From F23-D06 sp947167635 (GTDB lineage Bacteria > Bacteroidota > Bacteroidia > Bacteroidales > WCHB1-69), in contig CAMVIT010000005.1 in NCBI GenBank assembly GCA_947167635.1, positions 1 through 64,000 of the forward strand: DNA of 64,000 nt. The letters run 5' to 3'. The notes under the pieces were generated by a model. It did not search any database. It worked only from the letters and a program-made list of their open reading frames with translations, and was not told the DNA's origin. Each line of letters opens with the position of its first letter. Position 1 is the first letter of the stretch. The position numbers and the translations under genes were made by a program. Positions 54,081 through 62,688 of the stretch are shown in pieces.

Positions 54081-54113
54081 TTTGAGCGCGAATCAAAAAT
54101 TTTAGTATTTTTG
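54081..54113 (+). promoter_or_regulatory. Promoter of the tRNA-Gln gene (TTTG, 21 bases, TATTTTTG)
   Basis: TTTG at 54081-54084 and TATTTTTG at 54106-54113, 21 bases apart, 15 bases before the tRNA. One of the best consensus matches in the window. Confidence 0.65.
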
Positions 54114-54128
54114 CGCGCTCAAATCTTT

Positions 54129-54199
54129 TGCCCTGTGGTGTAATGGTAGCACAGCAGATTCTGGTTCTGTTTGTATGGGTTCGAGTCCTATCGGGGCAA
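54129..54199 (+). tRNA. tRNA-Gln, anticodon CTG
   Basis: A 71-base cloverleaf. The acceptor arm TGCCCTG pairs with CGGGGCA (one G-T), the D arm is GTGT/GCAC, the anticodon stem GCAGA/TCTGT closes a TTCTGGT loop giving CTG, and the T arm has GGGTTCGAGTCC. Discriminator base A; CCA is not encoded. It reads CAG glutamine codons. A strong terminator follows. Confidence 0.95.
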
Positions 54200-54205
54200 C
54201 TTCAA

Positions 54206-54233
54206 AATCACGCTGTTCAGCGTGATTTTTTTT
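54206..54233 (+). terminator. Rho-independent terminator of tRNA-Gln
   Basis: ATCACGCT, GTTC, AGCGTGAT form an 8-bp stem followed by TTTTTTT, 7 bases after the tRNA. Confidence 0.85.
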
Positions 54234-54272
54234 GATAGATCCATCTCCTTCCAAGACAGTATCGTAAAAAGG

Positions 54273-54304
54273 TTGTCACAATCCAAAACTTTTGCGTATT
54301 TTTG
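54273..54304 (+). promoter_or_regulatory. Promoter of udk (TTG, 21 bases, TATTTTTG)
   Basis: TTG at 54273-54275 and TATTTTTG at 54297-54304 with CCG after it, 23 bases before the udk start. Confidence 0.6.
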
Positions 54305-54327
54305 CCGATTGAAAAAATATATTCGAC

Positions 54328-54942
54328 ATGTTAGTTATTGGCATCGCCGGCGGATCCGGCTCTGGAAAGACCTCTGTGGTCAAAAAGATCATACAATGCT
54401 TGCCCAAAGAGCGAGTGAGCGTCCTCAGTCAAGACGCCTATTATAAGGACAACGGCAATCTGCCACAGGAAGAGAAAGAAAAGATTAATTTCGATCATCC
54501 TTCCGCTATTGAATGGTCGCTTTTAATAGACCATATACAACAACTTCATTCAGGCAAATCCGTAGATATGCCCATCTACTCGTATGTGACATGCGGCCGC
54601 AGTCGTGAGACTATTCCTGTGAAACCCTGTGACGTATTGCTCGTGGAGGGTATCCTCATCTTCACAGATCCCGAACTGTGCCGCATATTGGATTTGAAGG
54701 TGTTTGTCGATACTGATGCTGACGAACGCTTGATCCGCATCATTCAACGCGACGTAATTGAACGCGGGCGTGGATTGGACAAATCTATCATCCACTACCA
54801 AAATTTTGTGAAGCCCATGCACGAACTTTTCATCGAGCCGTCCAAGAGGTTGGCCGACATTATTATCCCTGTTGGTGGACAAAACGAGAAGGGTATTGAC
54901 ATCCTGACTTCCAAAATCAGGCAGACTCTTGGTATTGTTTAA
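54328..54942 (+). CDS. udk: Uridine kinase
   Basis: A 204-residue P-loop kinase that phosphorylates uridine and cytidine in pyrimidine salvage. P-loop GIAGGSGSGKTS is at residues 5-16. LSQDAYYKD, FDHPSAIEW, PIYSYVTCGRSRET and VLLVEGILIF are family motifs, and the lid has RIIQRDVIERGRGLD. Length is normal. It converges with the next gene, overlapping its stop by a few bases. Confidence 0.95.
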   Translation: MLVIGIAGGSGSGKTSVVKKIIQCLPKERVSVLSQDAYYKDNGNLPQEEKEKINFDHPSAIEWSLLIDHIQQLHSGKSVDMPIYSYVTCGRSRETIPVKPCDVLLVEGILIFTDPELCRILDLKVFVDTDADERLIRIIQRDVIERGRGLDKSIIHYQNFVKPMHELFIEPSKRLADIIIPVGGQNEKGIDILTSKIRQTLGIV

Positions 54943-56213
54943 GTCTTTTGTTGCTGCTTTTTGGCGGCAGGGAACAGTACATTGTTCAGAATCAAACGAT
55001 AACCGGCAGAATTGGGGAATAGATTCAATTCTGTGGGAGGATCGTTGATTAAATGTTGATAATCCTCGGGATCGTGGCCGGAGTAGAAGGTCCAAGTCCC
55101 TTTTCCATACTCGCCATGGATATAGCGTGCTTCGTTGAATTGCGCTGATTCTCCCATGATGGTAACTGTGGGTTTAATCAGCTCTTTCCGGAAAGCGGTG
55201 GTTTGTCCCATGAATCCGGGAATCACGGTTAAGTGGTTTTGGCACAACATGGTGGGGACGGGGTCCCACTTGGCGGAAAATTCAAACAGCGTGAAAAAGT
55301 CATTGCTTTTATTGGTCATGTGCAATGTGGGATTCACATCAATGTCAGACACTTCATAGACGTAGGGATTGGTCTCGATCTTGAAGTTTGTGAAAGCGAA
55401 GCAGTTGTCATAGTTGAGCTTGCTTTGGGCCTGCGGGTCCATGGGATCTCCGTCAAACATGACATCACAAATATCCACACCTTCGGCAGCCAATGCGATG
55501 TCGTAACTGTCTGGACCCGAGCACATGGCGAACAGGTAGCCACCTCCCGCCACGAAGTCGCGGATGCCTTTGGCCACGGCAAGCTTCATTTGGGAAACTT
55601 TTGCGAATCCCAGTTGCGCGGCGCGCTCCTCCTGTTCCTTGACATCATCCTGATACCACTTGGCATTTCGGTAGTTGGCCCAAAACTTGCCGTATTGTCC
55701 TGTGAAATCTTCATGGTGCAGGTGCAACCAGTCGTATTTGGGTAGTTCGCCCTTGATGACCTCTTCGTCATACAGGACGGTGTAGGGGATTTCGGCGTAT
55801 GTGAGCACCAGGGTGACGGCATCGTCCCAAGGGAGTTTGTTCTTGGGGGAATAAACTGCAATTTTGGGCTCTTTGGTTAGCCGGATTTCGTTCATGTTGT
55901 TTTCTGTGGCTGAAATCTCAGCAAGGATGCCCTCTGCTTGAATGTCGGCGATGACCTGGTATGTGACGCCTCTGACCACGCATTCGTCTTCAATGATGGA
56001 GCTGTAGGCGCACATGAAACTGCCACCGCGGTAGTTGAGCAACCAACTCATGTCCACTTGGTGCGAAACGGCGAAATAGGCTATGCCGTATGCTTTAAGA
56101 TGGTTCTCTTGTTCCAAATCCATAGGGATGAGGATATGGGTGGCTGAGGCGTAGGGAACGCAAACGATGCAGCATACTATAGCCAAAAGGATTGTTTTCA
56201 GTGTTTTCTTCAT
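54939..56213 (-). CDS. Exported protein of the family often mislabelled asparagine synthetase B
   Basis: A 424-residue protein with a signal peptide (MKKTLKTILLAIVCCIVCVPYASA). The start ILIPMDLEQENHLKAYGIAY and WLLNYRGGSF are characteristic of a Bacteroidota family that databases tend to call asparagine synthetase B. It has neither the N-terminal Cys glutaminase nor the PP-loop of real AsnB. The fold looks more like a class I amidotransferase/ThuA-type alpha-beta domain (AVAKGIRDFVAGGGYLFAMC, GKGTWTFYSGHDPEDY). It follows a beta-propeller-like protein and a FadL-type porin with gaps under 8 bases, so it probably works with them in the periplasm. Confidence 0.75.
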   Translation of the reverse strand: MKKTLKTILLAIVCCIVCVPYASATHILIPMDLEQENHLKAYGIAYFAVSHQVDMSWLLNYRGGSFMCAYSSIIEDECVVRGVTYQVIADIQAEGILAEISATENNMNEIRLTKEPKIAVYSPKNKLPWDDAVTLVLTYAEIPYTVLYDEEVIKGELPKYDWLHLHHEDFTGQYGKFWANYRNAKWYQDDVKEQEERAAQLGFAKVSQMKLAVAKGIRDFVAGGGYLFAMCSGPDSYDIALAAEGVDICDVMFDGDPMDPQAQSKLNYDNCFAFTNFKIETNPYVYEVSDIDVNPTLHMTNKSNDFFTLFEFSAKWDPVPTMLCQNHLTVIPGFMGQTTAFRKELIKPTVTIMGESAQFNEARYIHGEYGKGTWTFYSGHDPEDYQHLINDPPTELNLFPNSAGYRLILNNVLFPAAKKQQQKT

Positions 56214-56218
56214 GATAG

Positions 56219-57007
56219 TTATCTTCTGACAATGGGACGGCGTTGGATCCTGCCGTCTGATTCCAACAGGAATAGGTTTTTATTGGTTAGTCTGAATTCA
56301 GTTGTGTTTGGCAATGCATCGGCAATAAGGATGAAATCCATGGCGAAAAAATCGTATTTGTTAAGCTTGCCATCTTTAAGATAAACGATAAAATCGCCTT
56401 GCCATTGTGCGGATAGAACATTCGGCAACAAAATTTTTCTTTCAAATGTTCCAAAGTTGTCGAAAAAGAAGAGCCCGTAGGTGGTGTCTGTCAATACAAT
56501 ACTTTTGTCAAGCGCAATCGCCATGCTTGTCGGGTTGAATTGCTCGCCAAAGTTGACAGGTGTGGTGTTGATGCTATTCAGGGAAAGGTCCGTGAGTATG
56601 AGTTGGTGCGTGCTGTTGTCGAAGAGTGCAATCCGGTTGGCACCGGCAAAGGCAGCAAGTGTTACGGAAAAGAGATTGTGCTCGAAAAGGGAGAGCCTGT
56701 TCCCGACGGGGGAGAGGGTGTTGTCCAAAATGGTGATGACACCGGCTTCTTTGTGAAAAACCAAGATTTTGGAAGGGATACTGGCATCAACATTGCAAAT
56801 GTCCCCCAATTCATAGTTGCTATAATTCGACAACAAATTCCCGTTCGGGTCGTATTTTTCCAATGTGGCATCTTTCCATATATAGACGTTCTCTTGTATG
56901 TCCACAGTGAAGTGATCGCATTGTCTGTGGAAAAAAGAAGGTCGCTCTTGGGCATGGGAGAGTCCAAGAGCGACAATGTATATTATAAGCAAAAGCGCTT
57001 TTTTCAT
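56219..57007 (-). CDS. Exported propeller-like protein of unknown function
   Basis: A 262-residue protein from the ATG at 57007 (signal MKKALLLIIYIVALGLSHAQ). The mature part is built of repeated four-strand units, such as NVYIWKDATLEKYDPNGNLL, VITILDNTLSPVGN and LFFFDNFGTFERKILLP, that suggest a beta-propeller (NHL/YncE-like). No catalytic motif is visible. It is the middle gene of the FadL-propeller-amidotransferase-like operon: 7 bases after the FadL-type gene and 5 before the next. Confidence 0.7.
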   Translation of the reverse strand: MKKALLLIIYIVALGLSHAQERPSFFHRQCDHFTVDIQENVYIWKDATLEKYDPNGNLLSNYSNYELGDICNVDASIPSKILVFHKEAGVITILDNTLSPVGNRLSLFEHNLFSVTLAAFAGANRIALFDNSTHQLILTDLSLNSINTTPVNFGEQFNPTSMAIALDKSIVLTDTTYGLFFFDNFGTFERKILLPNVLSAQWQGDFIVYLKDGKLNKYDFFAMDFILIADALPNTTEFRLTNKNLFLLESDGRIQRRPIVRR

Positions 57008-57014
57008 TGAATTA

Positions 57015-58475
57015 TTAGAACTTACAGCCGATGGTGGCTGCAACTCTATGGGTTGTGTTTTTGATTTGTGCCGTGGCGTTAGGCGTGTAGAGGTTGTAAC
57101 TGTCCTTGGAGAACTTCATGATGTAAGCCAGGTCCACGAAGAAGTATTTTGCGCGGTAGCCGAAGCCGAAGGAACCGTAGTGGGCGCTCCCGTTGAATCC
57201 TTCAGACCATTGGTTGCTGTTGGCGTAAGGCGAGGTTTTGAAATTGTAGCCCGCACGGAGAGCGAAACTGGGACTCAAGTTGACTTCACCGCCAATGCGG
57301 ATGGTGTGGCATACATTGTATTTTTCGCGTGTGAGCGCATTTTCGTTGGAGAAGTCATAGTCGTTGGCATATAAGGTTGCCATGCGGTAGTCGTTGAATT
57401 CATATTCCGCCGAGATGAAAGCACGCTTGTTGATGAGGAATGCGGCTCCCAGATTGAAACGGAACGGCGTGGAAAGCGCGAATTGGTAGTTATAGGAATA
57501 TTCGTGATTGTATGTTTGTCCATTAATATTATAAGAGGTCAGGTCTCTGTTGTAATAGTCTTTAATCTTCCAGAAATAGGATGGGGTCTGGATGGCAGCG
57601 CTCAATCTTAAGAAATTGATGGGCTGGTAAATAATGCCAATTTTTGCGTTGATACCTGCGCCACGGTCGCGTTGGGTCGTCTTAACTTTATAGGAGGTGA
57701 TGTCATCAGATGCGCTACCCGTCAAATTGCCCTCGTAAGGGCGATCTTCGTTCAAAATGGTCTGCTCTTGGTAGTCTAAGAATGGAACGCCGATGGAGAG
57801 ACCTAAGAAGAGCTTGTCATTGTAGTTGCCGCCGAAGGTGAAACTCATCTCGTCGATGGAGCCCGATTGTTTGACCAAAGCGGATTGGTCGAGATCGGCA
57901 TCGCTGAACGGGGAGAAGTAGCTCGCGGGTTGACCGTATAAGGTGTCAATCAACCATGTGTTCCAAGCAATCATGGCGTCAGCCGACAGTTGCTGATAAT
58001 TGATGCCATTGGCACGGCTGAGAATCGGGTTGATAAAAGAGGTGTTGGGCGTTCCGACAGCGCGGAAAGTGTTGTTGTAGTCCATGATGCGGTTATAACC
58101 GAACCCAAATTGCCAATACTTCCACTCAGAATCGCGAGCAATGGGGGAGGTGATCACCAACCCGCATTCGGGAACAGTGTATTTGGGATTCTGGGTATAA
58201 CTGTTGGTGCCATTATAGAGCGTGTTGTCCTTGAAAAAAGAGATCATCATGGGCGTGAAACTCACCTCGTGGCGCTTGTACAATCCGATGGCTGCCGGAT
58301 TTGTGAACAGTCCGGAGAAGTCACCGCCGACGGTTCCAAAGGTCCCGCCCGCACCCATGTAGCGGGCGGTGCCCATGTAATCAATTTGGGAGAAACGGAA
58401 TGCCTCATAGTCACCTTGTGCGTATGAATTGGCGACTAAAATGAGGAATAGCGAGATAATCCAAAATCTTTTCAT
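57015..58475 (-). CDS. OmpP1/FadL/TodX-family outer-membrane transporter
   Basis: A 486-residue outer-membrane beta-barrel. After the signal peptide (MKRFWIISLFLILVANSYAQ) the hatch region reads ARYMGAGGTFGTVGGDFSGLFTNPAAIGLYK, here quoted in part as GGDFSGLFTNPA, which corresponds to the NPA motif of FadL. Alternating strands fill the rest and the protein ends in Phe (ATIGCKF), as barrels do. Relatives take up fatty acids or aromatic compounds; the substrate here is unknown. First gene of a three-gene operon. Confidence 0.88.
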   Translation of the reverse strand: MKRFWIISLFLILVANSYAQGDYEAFRFSQIDYMGTARYMGAGGTFGTVGGDFSGLFTNPAAIGLYKRHEVSFTPMMISFFKDNTLYNGTNSYTQNPKYTVPECGLVITSPIARDSEWKYWQFGFGYNRIMDYNNTFRAVGTPNTSFINPILSRANGINYQQLSADAMIAWNTWLIDTLYGQPASYFSPFSDADLDQSALVKQSGSIDEMSFTFGGNYNDKLFLGLSIGVPFLDYQEQTILNEDRPYEGNLTGSASDDITSYKVKTTQRDRGAGINAKIGIIYQPINFLRLSAAIQTPSYFWKIKDYYNRDLTSYNINGQTYNHEYSYNYQFALSTPFRFNLGAAFLINKRAFISAEYEFNDYRMATLYANDYDFSNENALTREKYNVCHTIRIGGEVNLSPSFALRAGYNFKTSPYANSNQWSEGFNGSAHYGSFGFGYRAKYFFVDLAYIMKFSKDSYNLYTPNATAQIKNTTHRVAATIGCKF

Positions 58476-58520
58476 TGTGGTCTTGATTATAGTTGTTTTT
58501 TTTGGTTTTAAAGGTTGAAT

Positions 58521-60305
58521 TTATCTTCTGCCGCCATAGCTGCCGGAGGAAGATGAGCTGCCTCCTCTGGATGAGCTACTGGATGAGCTGCTGTGTGAAG
58601 AACCGGAGTAACTGGAGTGAGAGGAAGATGAGGATCCGGAGTAGCTGGAACGAGAAGAGGATGAGGAACTTGGACGGGAATATGAGGAACTGGAAGAGCT
58701 GGGTCTGCTATAGGAAGAGCTCGGTCGGGAAGAAGAGGAAGAACTCGGACGAGAGTATGAGGGGCTGGAAGAACTGGGCCTGCTATAGGAAGAACTCGGA
58801 CGCGAAGGTGTGGAACTTGGGCGAGTTGATGAATTGGATGGATTGTGGTTGCTGTTATTGTAGGAAGAACCCGGACGTGAGGATGTGGAACTTGGACGAG
58901 AAGGAGAATTGGAAGTGCTTGGACGAGTGGTAGTTGTGGGGTTGGAGGATGCTGGTCTGGTTACCGTCACAGTACGAGTCACCGTGTTGTTCGTCGGTCT
59001 GGAATTGGATGGATTAGCAGCAGGTCTTGTTTCAGTCGTGGAAGGTCTGTTTGAGTTTGAGGAAGGCCTTGTGGTCGAAGGAGTTGCTGGCGTGGAGGGT
59101 CTTGTTGTCGGAGCGGAAGGAGTTGCCGGCCTTGTGGTTGGCGTGGTTGTCGGTCTTGTAGAAGGAGTTGTCGGAGTGGAAGGTGTGGTGGGCCTGTTGG
59201 GAGATTCAAGACTCGGTGTGGCATTGCCGTTTGGCTCGGGTCTTCTATTTGAAGAATTTGTGGTGGAGGGTGTCACGCCAGTGTTGCTGGGCCTTGCCTG
59301 GGGCGTGGTCATTTGGGATGATTCGCCTCTGACCACGTTGGGCCGGGAGGTGGTGGTGGAATTCGTGGTCGTCCCGGTTTGTCCGGAAGTGCCTCCAGTA
59401 GTGGAGTAGCGGGCAGAAAGCGCGCTATACTCTTGGTTGAAAGTGGCTGGAGAAGAGGTGACCGTGGAGTAACGGTTGCTGTTGTCGTTGTTGCCGTAGT
59501 CGGTGGGATGATCATAGTCCCTCGAACGGTCGCCACGACCGGCATTGCTGTTGCCCAAAGTGGGGCCTACATTGTTGCGATGACCGTAGTAGAAGGTGTT
59601 GTTATGGTCGAAGTTGTTGTGGTAATAGTTGGCCGCCAGCCAATTGTGGTGGTTACAATGGCCGTAGTGACCATAGTCCCAATAGTGGTGATAGTGCGGG
59701 TGATGATAAGCCCATCCCCAGCCATAGGTAAACCCGTAGTCGTACCATCCGTAACCATAGTAGTAAGGACGGTAAGAGTAGCTTGGCCACCACCAGTTGT
59801 AGCCCATGTAAATGCTTATGCCCCAGTTGTATGGGTTGTAGTCGTACCAATACAGGTTTGTATAGAAGGGATCATAATAACCCCAGCCGCTATATAGGTT
59901 GGTATGGAAGCGGCGGATGCGTGATGTGTAGTAATAATCATAGTAGTCATCCTCGTCATAATAATAGTTGTTGGTGACGTAGGTGTTTCCGGAACCGGTT
60001 TGTACCGTGGACGAGCTCGGCGCAGAGGCATTGTCTGCATATTCAATGAGCGGTTCGCTGATGCCAGGATAGTACGTTTTGGTATCAATCAAGGTGCCGT
60101 TCTCATCATATTCGTAAATGATGGAATCTGGCTGGATGGCATCGGTCGTTTGGTGCGATGGGGTGGTGCTGGCCTTTTTTGGGGAAGCATATTGCCCATC
60201 CTGCGACGTGGTGTAAATGTCATCGTAATAGGCGTATGAACCCGTGGAACAGGCGGCAAGCAGGCAAGCTACTGATACTAAGATAATTGAAAATAGTTTT
60301 TTCAT
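58521..60305 (-). CDS. Large low-complexity lipoprotein (Tyr/Trp/His-rich core, Ser/Pro/Arg repeats)
   Basis: A 594-residue lipoprotein (lipobox LAAC, Cys near residue 19). Residues ~110-250 are extremely rich in Tyr, Trp, His and Gly (YYYDEDDYYDYYY, MGYNWWWPSYSYRPYYYGYG). Residues ~310-440 are Thr/Pro/Ser-rich, and the last ~130 residues consist of degenerate SSSYSRPSS units, then a Ser/Gly-only tail. No catalytic domain. Similar Bacteroidota proteins are annotated only as prolyl-rich or hypothetical. It could be a surface scaffold or adhesin. Promoter TATTTTTG lies 58 bases upstream. Confidence 0.75.
   Translation of the reverse strand: MKKLFSIILVSVACLLAACSTGSYAYYDDIYTTSQDGQYASPKKASTTPSHQTTDAIQPDSIIYEYDENGTLIDTKTYYPGISEPLIEYADNASAPSSSTVQTGSGNTYVTNNYYYDEDDYYDYYYTSRIRRFHTNLYSGWGYYDPFYTNLYWYDYNPYNWGISIYMGYNWWWPSYSYRPYYYGYGWYDYGFTYGWGWAYHHPHYHHYWDYGHYGHCNHHNWLAANYYHNNFDHNNTFYYGHRNNVGPTLGNSNAGRGDRSRDYDHPTDYGNNDNSNRYSTVTSSPATFNQEYSALSARYSTTGGTSGQTGTTTNSTTTSRPNVVRGESSQMTTPQARPSNTGVTPSTTNSSNRRPEPNGNATPSLESPNRPTTPSTPTTPSTRPTTTPTTRPATPSAPTTRPSTPATPSTTRPSSNSNRPSTTETRPAANPSNSRPTNNTVTRTVTVTRPASSNPTTTTRPSTSNSPSRPSSTSSRPGSSYNNSNHNPSNSSTRPSSTPSRPSSSYSRPSSSSPSYSRPSSSSSSRPSSSYSRPSSSSSSYSRPSSSSSSRSSYSGSSSSSHSSYSGSSHSSSSSSSSRGGSSSSSGSYGGRR
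58540..58830 (-). repeat. Degenerate tandem repeats encoding SSSYSRPSS units
   Basis: A run of imperfect 15-30 base repeats (GAAGAACTCGGACG-type cores on the plus strand) inside the lipoprotein gene. They encode Ser-Arg-Pro-Ser-Tyr blocks. The repeats keep frame and probably vary in number among strains by slippage. Confidence 0.75.
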
Positions 60306-60333
60306 AGTCTCCTCCTTATGTCTTTAAATTTCG

Positions 60334-60341
60334 TACTTTTG
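60334..60341 (+). promoter_or_regulatory. Promoter -7 element of proS (TACTTTTG)
   Basis: TACTTTTG on the plus strand, 62 bases before the proS start. It lies inside the leader of the divergent lipoprotein gene. Confidence 0.5.
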
Positions 60342-60362
60342 CAAATCGGTTTTAATTGACCG

Positions 60363-60370
60363 CAAAAATA
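60363..60370 (-). promoter_or_regulatory. Promoter -7 element of the low-complexity lipoprotein (TATTTTTG)
   Basis: The minus strand reads TATTTTTG followed by CGGTC, 58 bases before the lipoprotein start. The two divergent transcripts here would overlap by about 20 bases. Confidence 0.5.
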
Positions 60371-60402
60371 CGAAAAAGTTAATTCAACAAAGTAAAAATA
60401 TA

Positions 60403-61878
60403 ATGGGTAAAAATTTTTGTACAAGAGCAGAGAATTATTCTCAGTGGTATAACGATATTGTAAAACAAGCCGATCTTGCTGAAAATTCATCAGTTAGAGG
60501 ATGTATGGTTATCAAACCGTACGGCTATGCGATTTGGGAAAAGTTGCAATCCACCCTCGACAAAATGTTCAAAGACACGGGGCATGTGAACGCATATTTT
60601 CCTATTTTTATTCCGAAATCTTTCTTCAGCCGCGAAGCCAGCCATGTCGAGGGGTTTGCCAAGGAGTGCGCCGTGGTGACTCACTATCGTCTGAAGAACA
60701 ATCCCAATGGTGGTGGCGTCATAGTTGATCCCGAGGCCAAGCTGGAGGAGGAACTCATTGTCCGCCCCACTTCGGAAACCATCATTTGGGATACTTATAA
60801 GAATTGGATCCAGTCGTATCGCGACCTTCCTGTCTTGTGTAATCAGTGGGCGAATGTGGTTCGTTGGGAAATGCGTACCCGACTTTTCCTGCGCACTGCG
60901 GAGTTTCTTTGGCAAGAGGGTCACACCGCTCATGCCACCCGAGAGGAAGCGGTGGAGGAGACCGAGCGTATGTTGCATGTTTATGCCGATTTTGTGGAGA
61001 ATTTCATGGCAATCCCCGTCGTTAAAGGCGTGAAGTCTCCCAACGAACGTTTTGGCGGAGCTCTCGACACCTACTGTATTGAAGCTCTTATGCAGGATGG
61101 CAAGGCTTTGCAGGCCGGAACCTCTCACTTCCTTGGGCAAAATTTTGCCAAGGCATTTGATGTCAAATATTTGGATAAGGAAAACAAGCCGCAGTATGTG
61201 TGGGCTACCTCGTGGGGCGTGTCCACTCGACTCATTGGCGCCCTGATTATGACGCATTCCGATGACAACGGGTTGGTGCTGCCGCCCAATCTTGCACCCA
61301 TCCAAGTGGTCATCGTCCCCATATATAAGAGCGAAGAGCAGCGACAAGCCATTGCCGACAAGGTGCAACCGCTCATGCAGAGTTTGAAAGCGGCCAATAT
61401 CACTGTCAAGTTTGACAACGATGACACAAAACGCTCTGGTTGGAAATTCAATGAATATGAACTGAAGGGGGTGCCCGTGCGTATCGCCATCGGTCCACGC
61501 GACCTTGAGAATAATGAAGCCGAGGTGGCTCGCCGCGACACACTCACCAAGGAGACCATTCCCTTTGACAACATGGTTGAACATATCCAGCAATTACTCA
61601 AGGAAATACAACAGAATCTCTTTGAAAAAGCCCTTAAGTTCCAGAAAGACAACACGCATAAGGCGGATACCTGGGAAGAATTTGTGGACCTGCTCGACAA
61701 TCATCCCGGTTTTGTCTATGCCCATTGGGACGGCACCCCGGAGACGGAGGATAAGATCAAAGAACTCAGCAAGGCCACCATACGTTGCATTCCCTTCAAC
61801 AACCCGCTTGAAGAGGGCAAGTGTATTTTGACAGGAAAGCCTTCCAAGCAAAGGGTTCTCTTTGCACGAGCATACTAA
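60403..61878 (+). CDS. proS: Prolyl-tRNA synthetase, archaeal/eukaryal-type (ProS type 3)
   Basis: A 491-residue class II synthetase. Motif 2/3 landmarks are visible: RPTSETIIWDTYKNWI, NQWANVVRWEMRTRLFLRTAEF and GTSHFLGQNFAKAF. There is no ~180-residue editing insertion between motifs 2 and 3, and the C-terminal extension ends in ARAY, so it is the short type shared with archaea and eukaryotes. This type is common in Bacteroidota. Followed by mazG 39 bases on. Confidence 0.95.
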   Translation: MGKNFCTRAENYSQWYNDIVKQADLAENSSVRGCMVIKPYGYAIWEKLQSTLDKMFKDTGHVNAYFPIFIPKSFFSREASHVEGFAKECAVVTHYRLKNNPNGGGVIVDPEAKLEEELIVRPTSETIIWDTYKNWIQSYRDLPVLCNQWANVVRWEMRTRLFLRTAEFLWQEGHTAHATREEAVEETERMLHVYADFVENFMAIPVVKGVKSPNERFGGALDTYCIEALMQDGKALQAGTSHFLGQNFAKAFDVKYLDKENKPQYVWATSWGVSTRLIGALIMTHSDDNGLVLPPNLAPIQVVIVPIYKSEEQRQAIADKVQPLMQSLKAANITVKFDNDDTKRSGWKFNEYELKGVPVRIAIGPRDLENNEAEVARRDTLTKETIPFDNMVEHIQQLLKEIQQNLFEKALKFQKDNTHKADTWEEFVDLLDNHPGFVYAHWDGTPETEDKIKELSKATIRCIPFNNPLEEGKCILTGKPSKQRVLFARAY

Positions 61879-61917
61879 TGTAAAAAGTTGATTTTGTGAT
61901 ATTTTAATCTGAAATCA

Positions 61918-62685
61918 ATGGATGAGAGATTAGAAGCCTTTCAAAGGCTGTTGGATATCATGGACGAGTTGCGCGAAAAGTGTCCATGGGATAGTGTGCA
62001 AACATTTGACACGTTACGTTGCCTGACCATCGAAGAGACTTTTGAGCTGTCGGAGGCCATTGTTGACAAGAATTACAAGGATATGTGCAAAGAGCTGGGC
62101 GATCTGATGTTGCATCTGGTCTTTTATTCCAAGATTGCGTCCGAACAGCAACTTTTTGATATTAAGGATGTACTTAACCAACTGTGTGACAAGTTGATTC
62201 GTCGTCACCCGCATATTTATGGTGAAGAGAAGGCGCAAGATGCGCAACAGGTTCACGAAAATTGGGAAAAGATAAAATTGCAACGCGAGGGCAATAGATC
62301 CGTGCTTGGCGGCGTTCCTACAAGTGCACCATCTCTGGTGAAGGCATATCGCATTCAGGAAAAAGCTAATGGTGTTGGGTTTGATTGGCAAAATGCCGGA
62401 GAGGTTTGGGAGAAAGTGGAAGAGGAGTTGCAGGAATTCAAGGATGAAATTGATCGGCATTCCGACAAGGCTGAAGAGGAATTCGGGGATGTGCTTTTCG
62501 CTTTGGTGAATTATGCGCGTTTTGTTCATATCAATCCGGATGATGCATTGGAAAAGACGAACCGGAAATTTATCCGAAGGTTCCAATATATTGAAGAACA
62601 AACGCAGAAAACAGGAAAGAAATTGACGGATTTATCTTTGGAACAAATGGAAGAGTATTGGCAGCAAGCAAAGCAAGCAGAATAG
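61918..62685 (+). CDS. mazG: Nucleoside triphosphate pyrophosphohydrolase MazG
   Basis: A 255-residue house-cleaning enzyme that hydrolyses NTPs to NMPs. LRCLTIEETFELSEAI and CKELGDLMLHLVF form the first EExxE-ExxxD site; a second, EEELQEFKDEID with EEFGDVLFALVNYARF, lies in the C-terminal repeat. The start region CPWDSVQTFDTLRC is typical (CPWDxxQTHxSL). The next gene starts 3 bases after its stop. Confidence 0.95.
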   Translation: MDERLEAFQRLLDIMDELREKCPWDSVQTFDTLRCLTIEETFELSEAIVDKNYKDMCKELGDLMLHLVFYSKIASEQQLFDIKDVLNQLCDKLIRRHPHIYGEEKAQDAQQVHENWEKIKLQREGNRSVLGGVPTSAPSLVKAYRIQEKANGVGFDWQNAGEVWEKVEEELQEFKDEIDRHSDKAEEEFGDVLFALVNYARFVHINPDDALEKTNRKFIRRFQYIEEQTQKTGKKLTDLSLEQMEEYWQQAKQAE

Positions 62686-62688
62686 AAT

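Noticed and set aside
54939..56213. Asparagine synthetase B
   Set aside because: No N-terminal Cys glutaminase and no PP-loop synthetase domain; it has a signal peptide, which does not fit a cytoplasmic synthetase.
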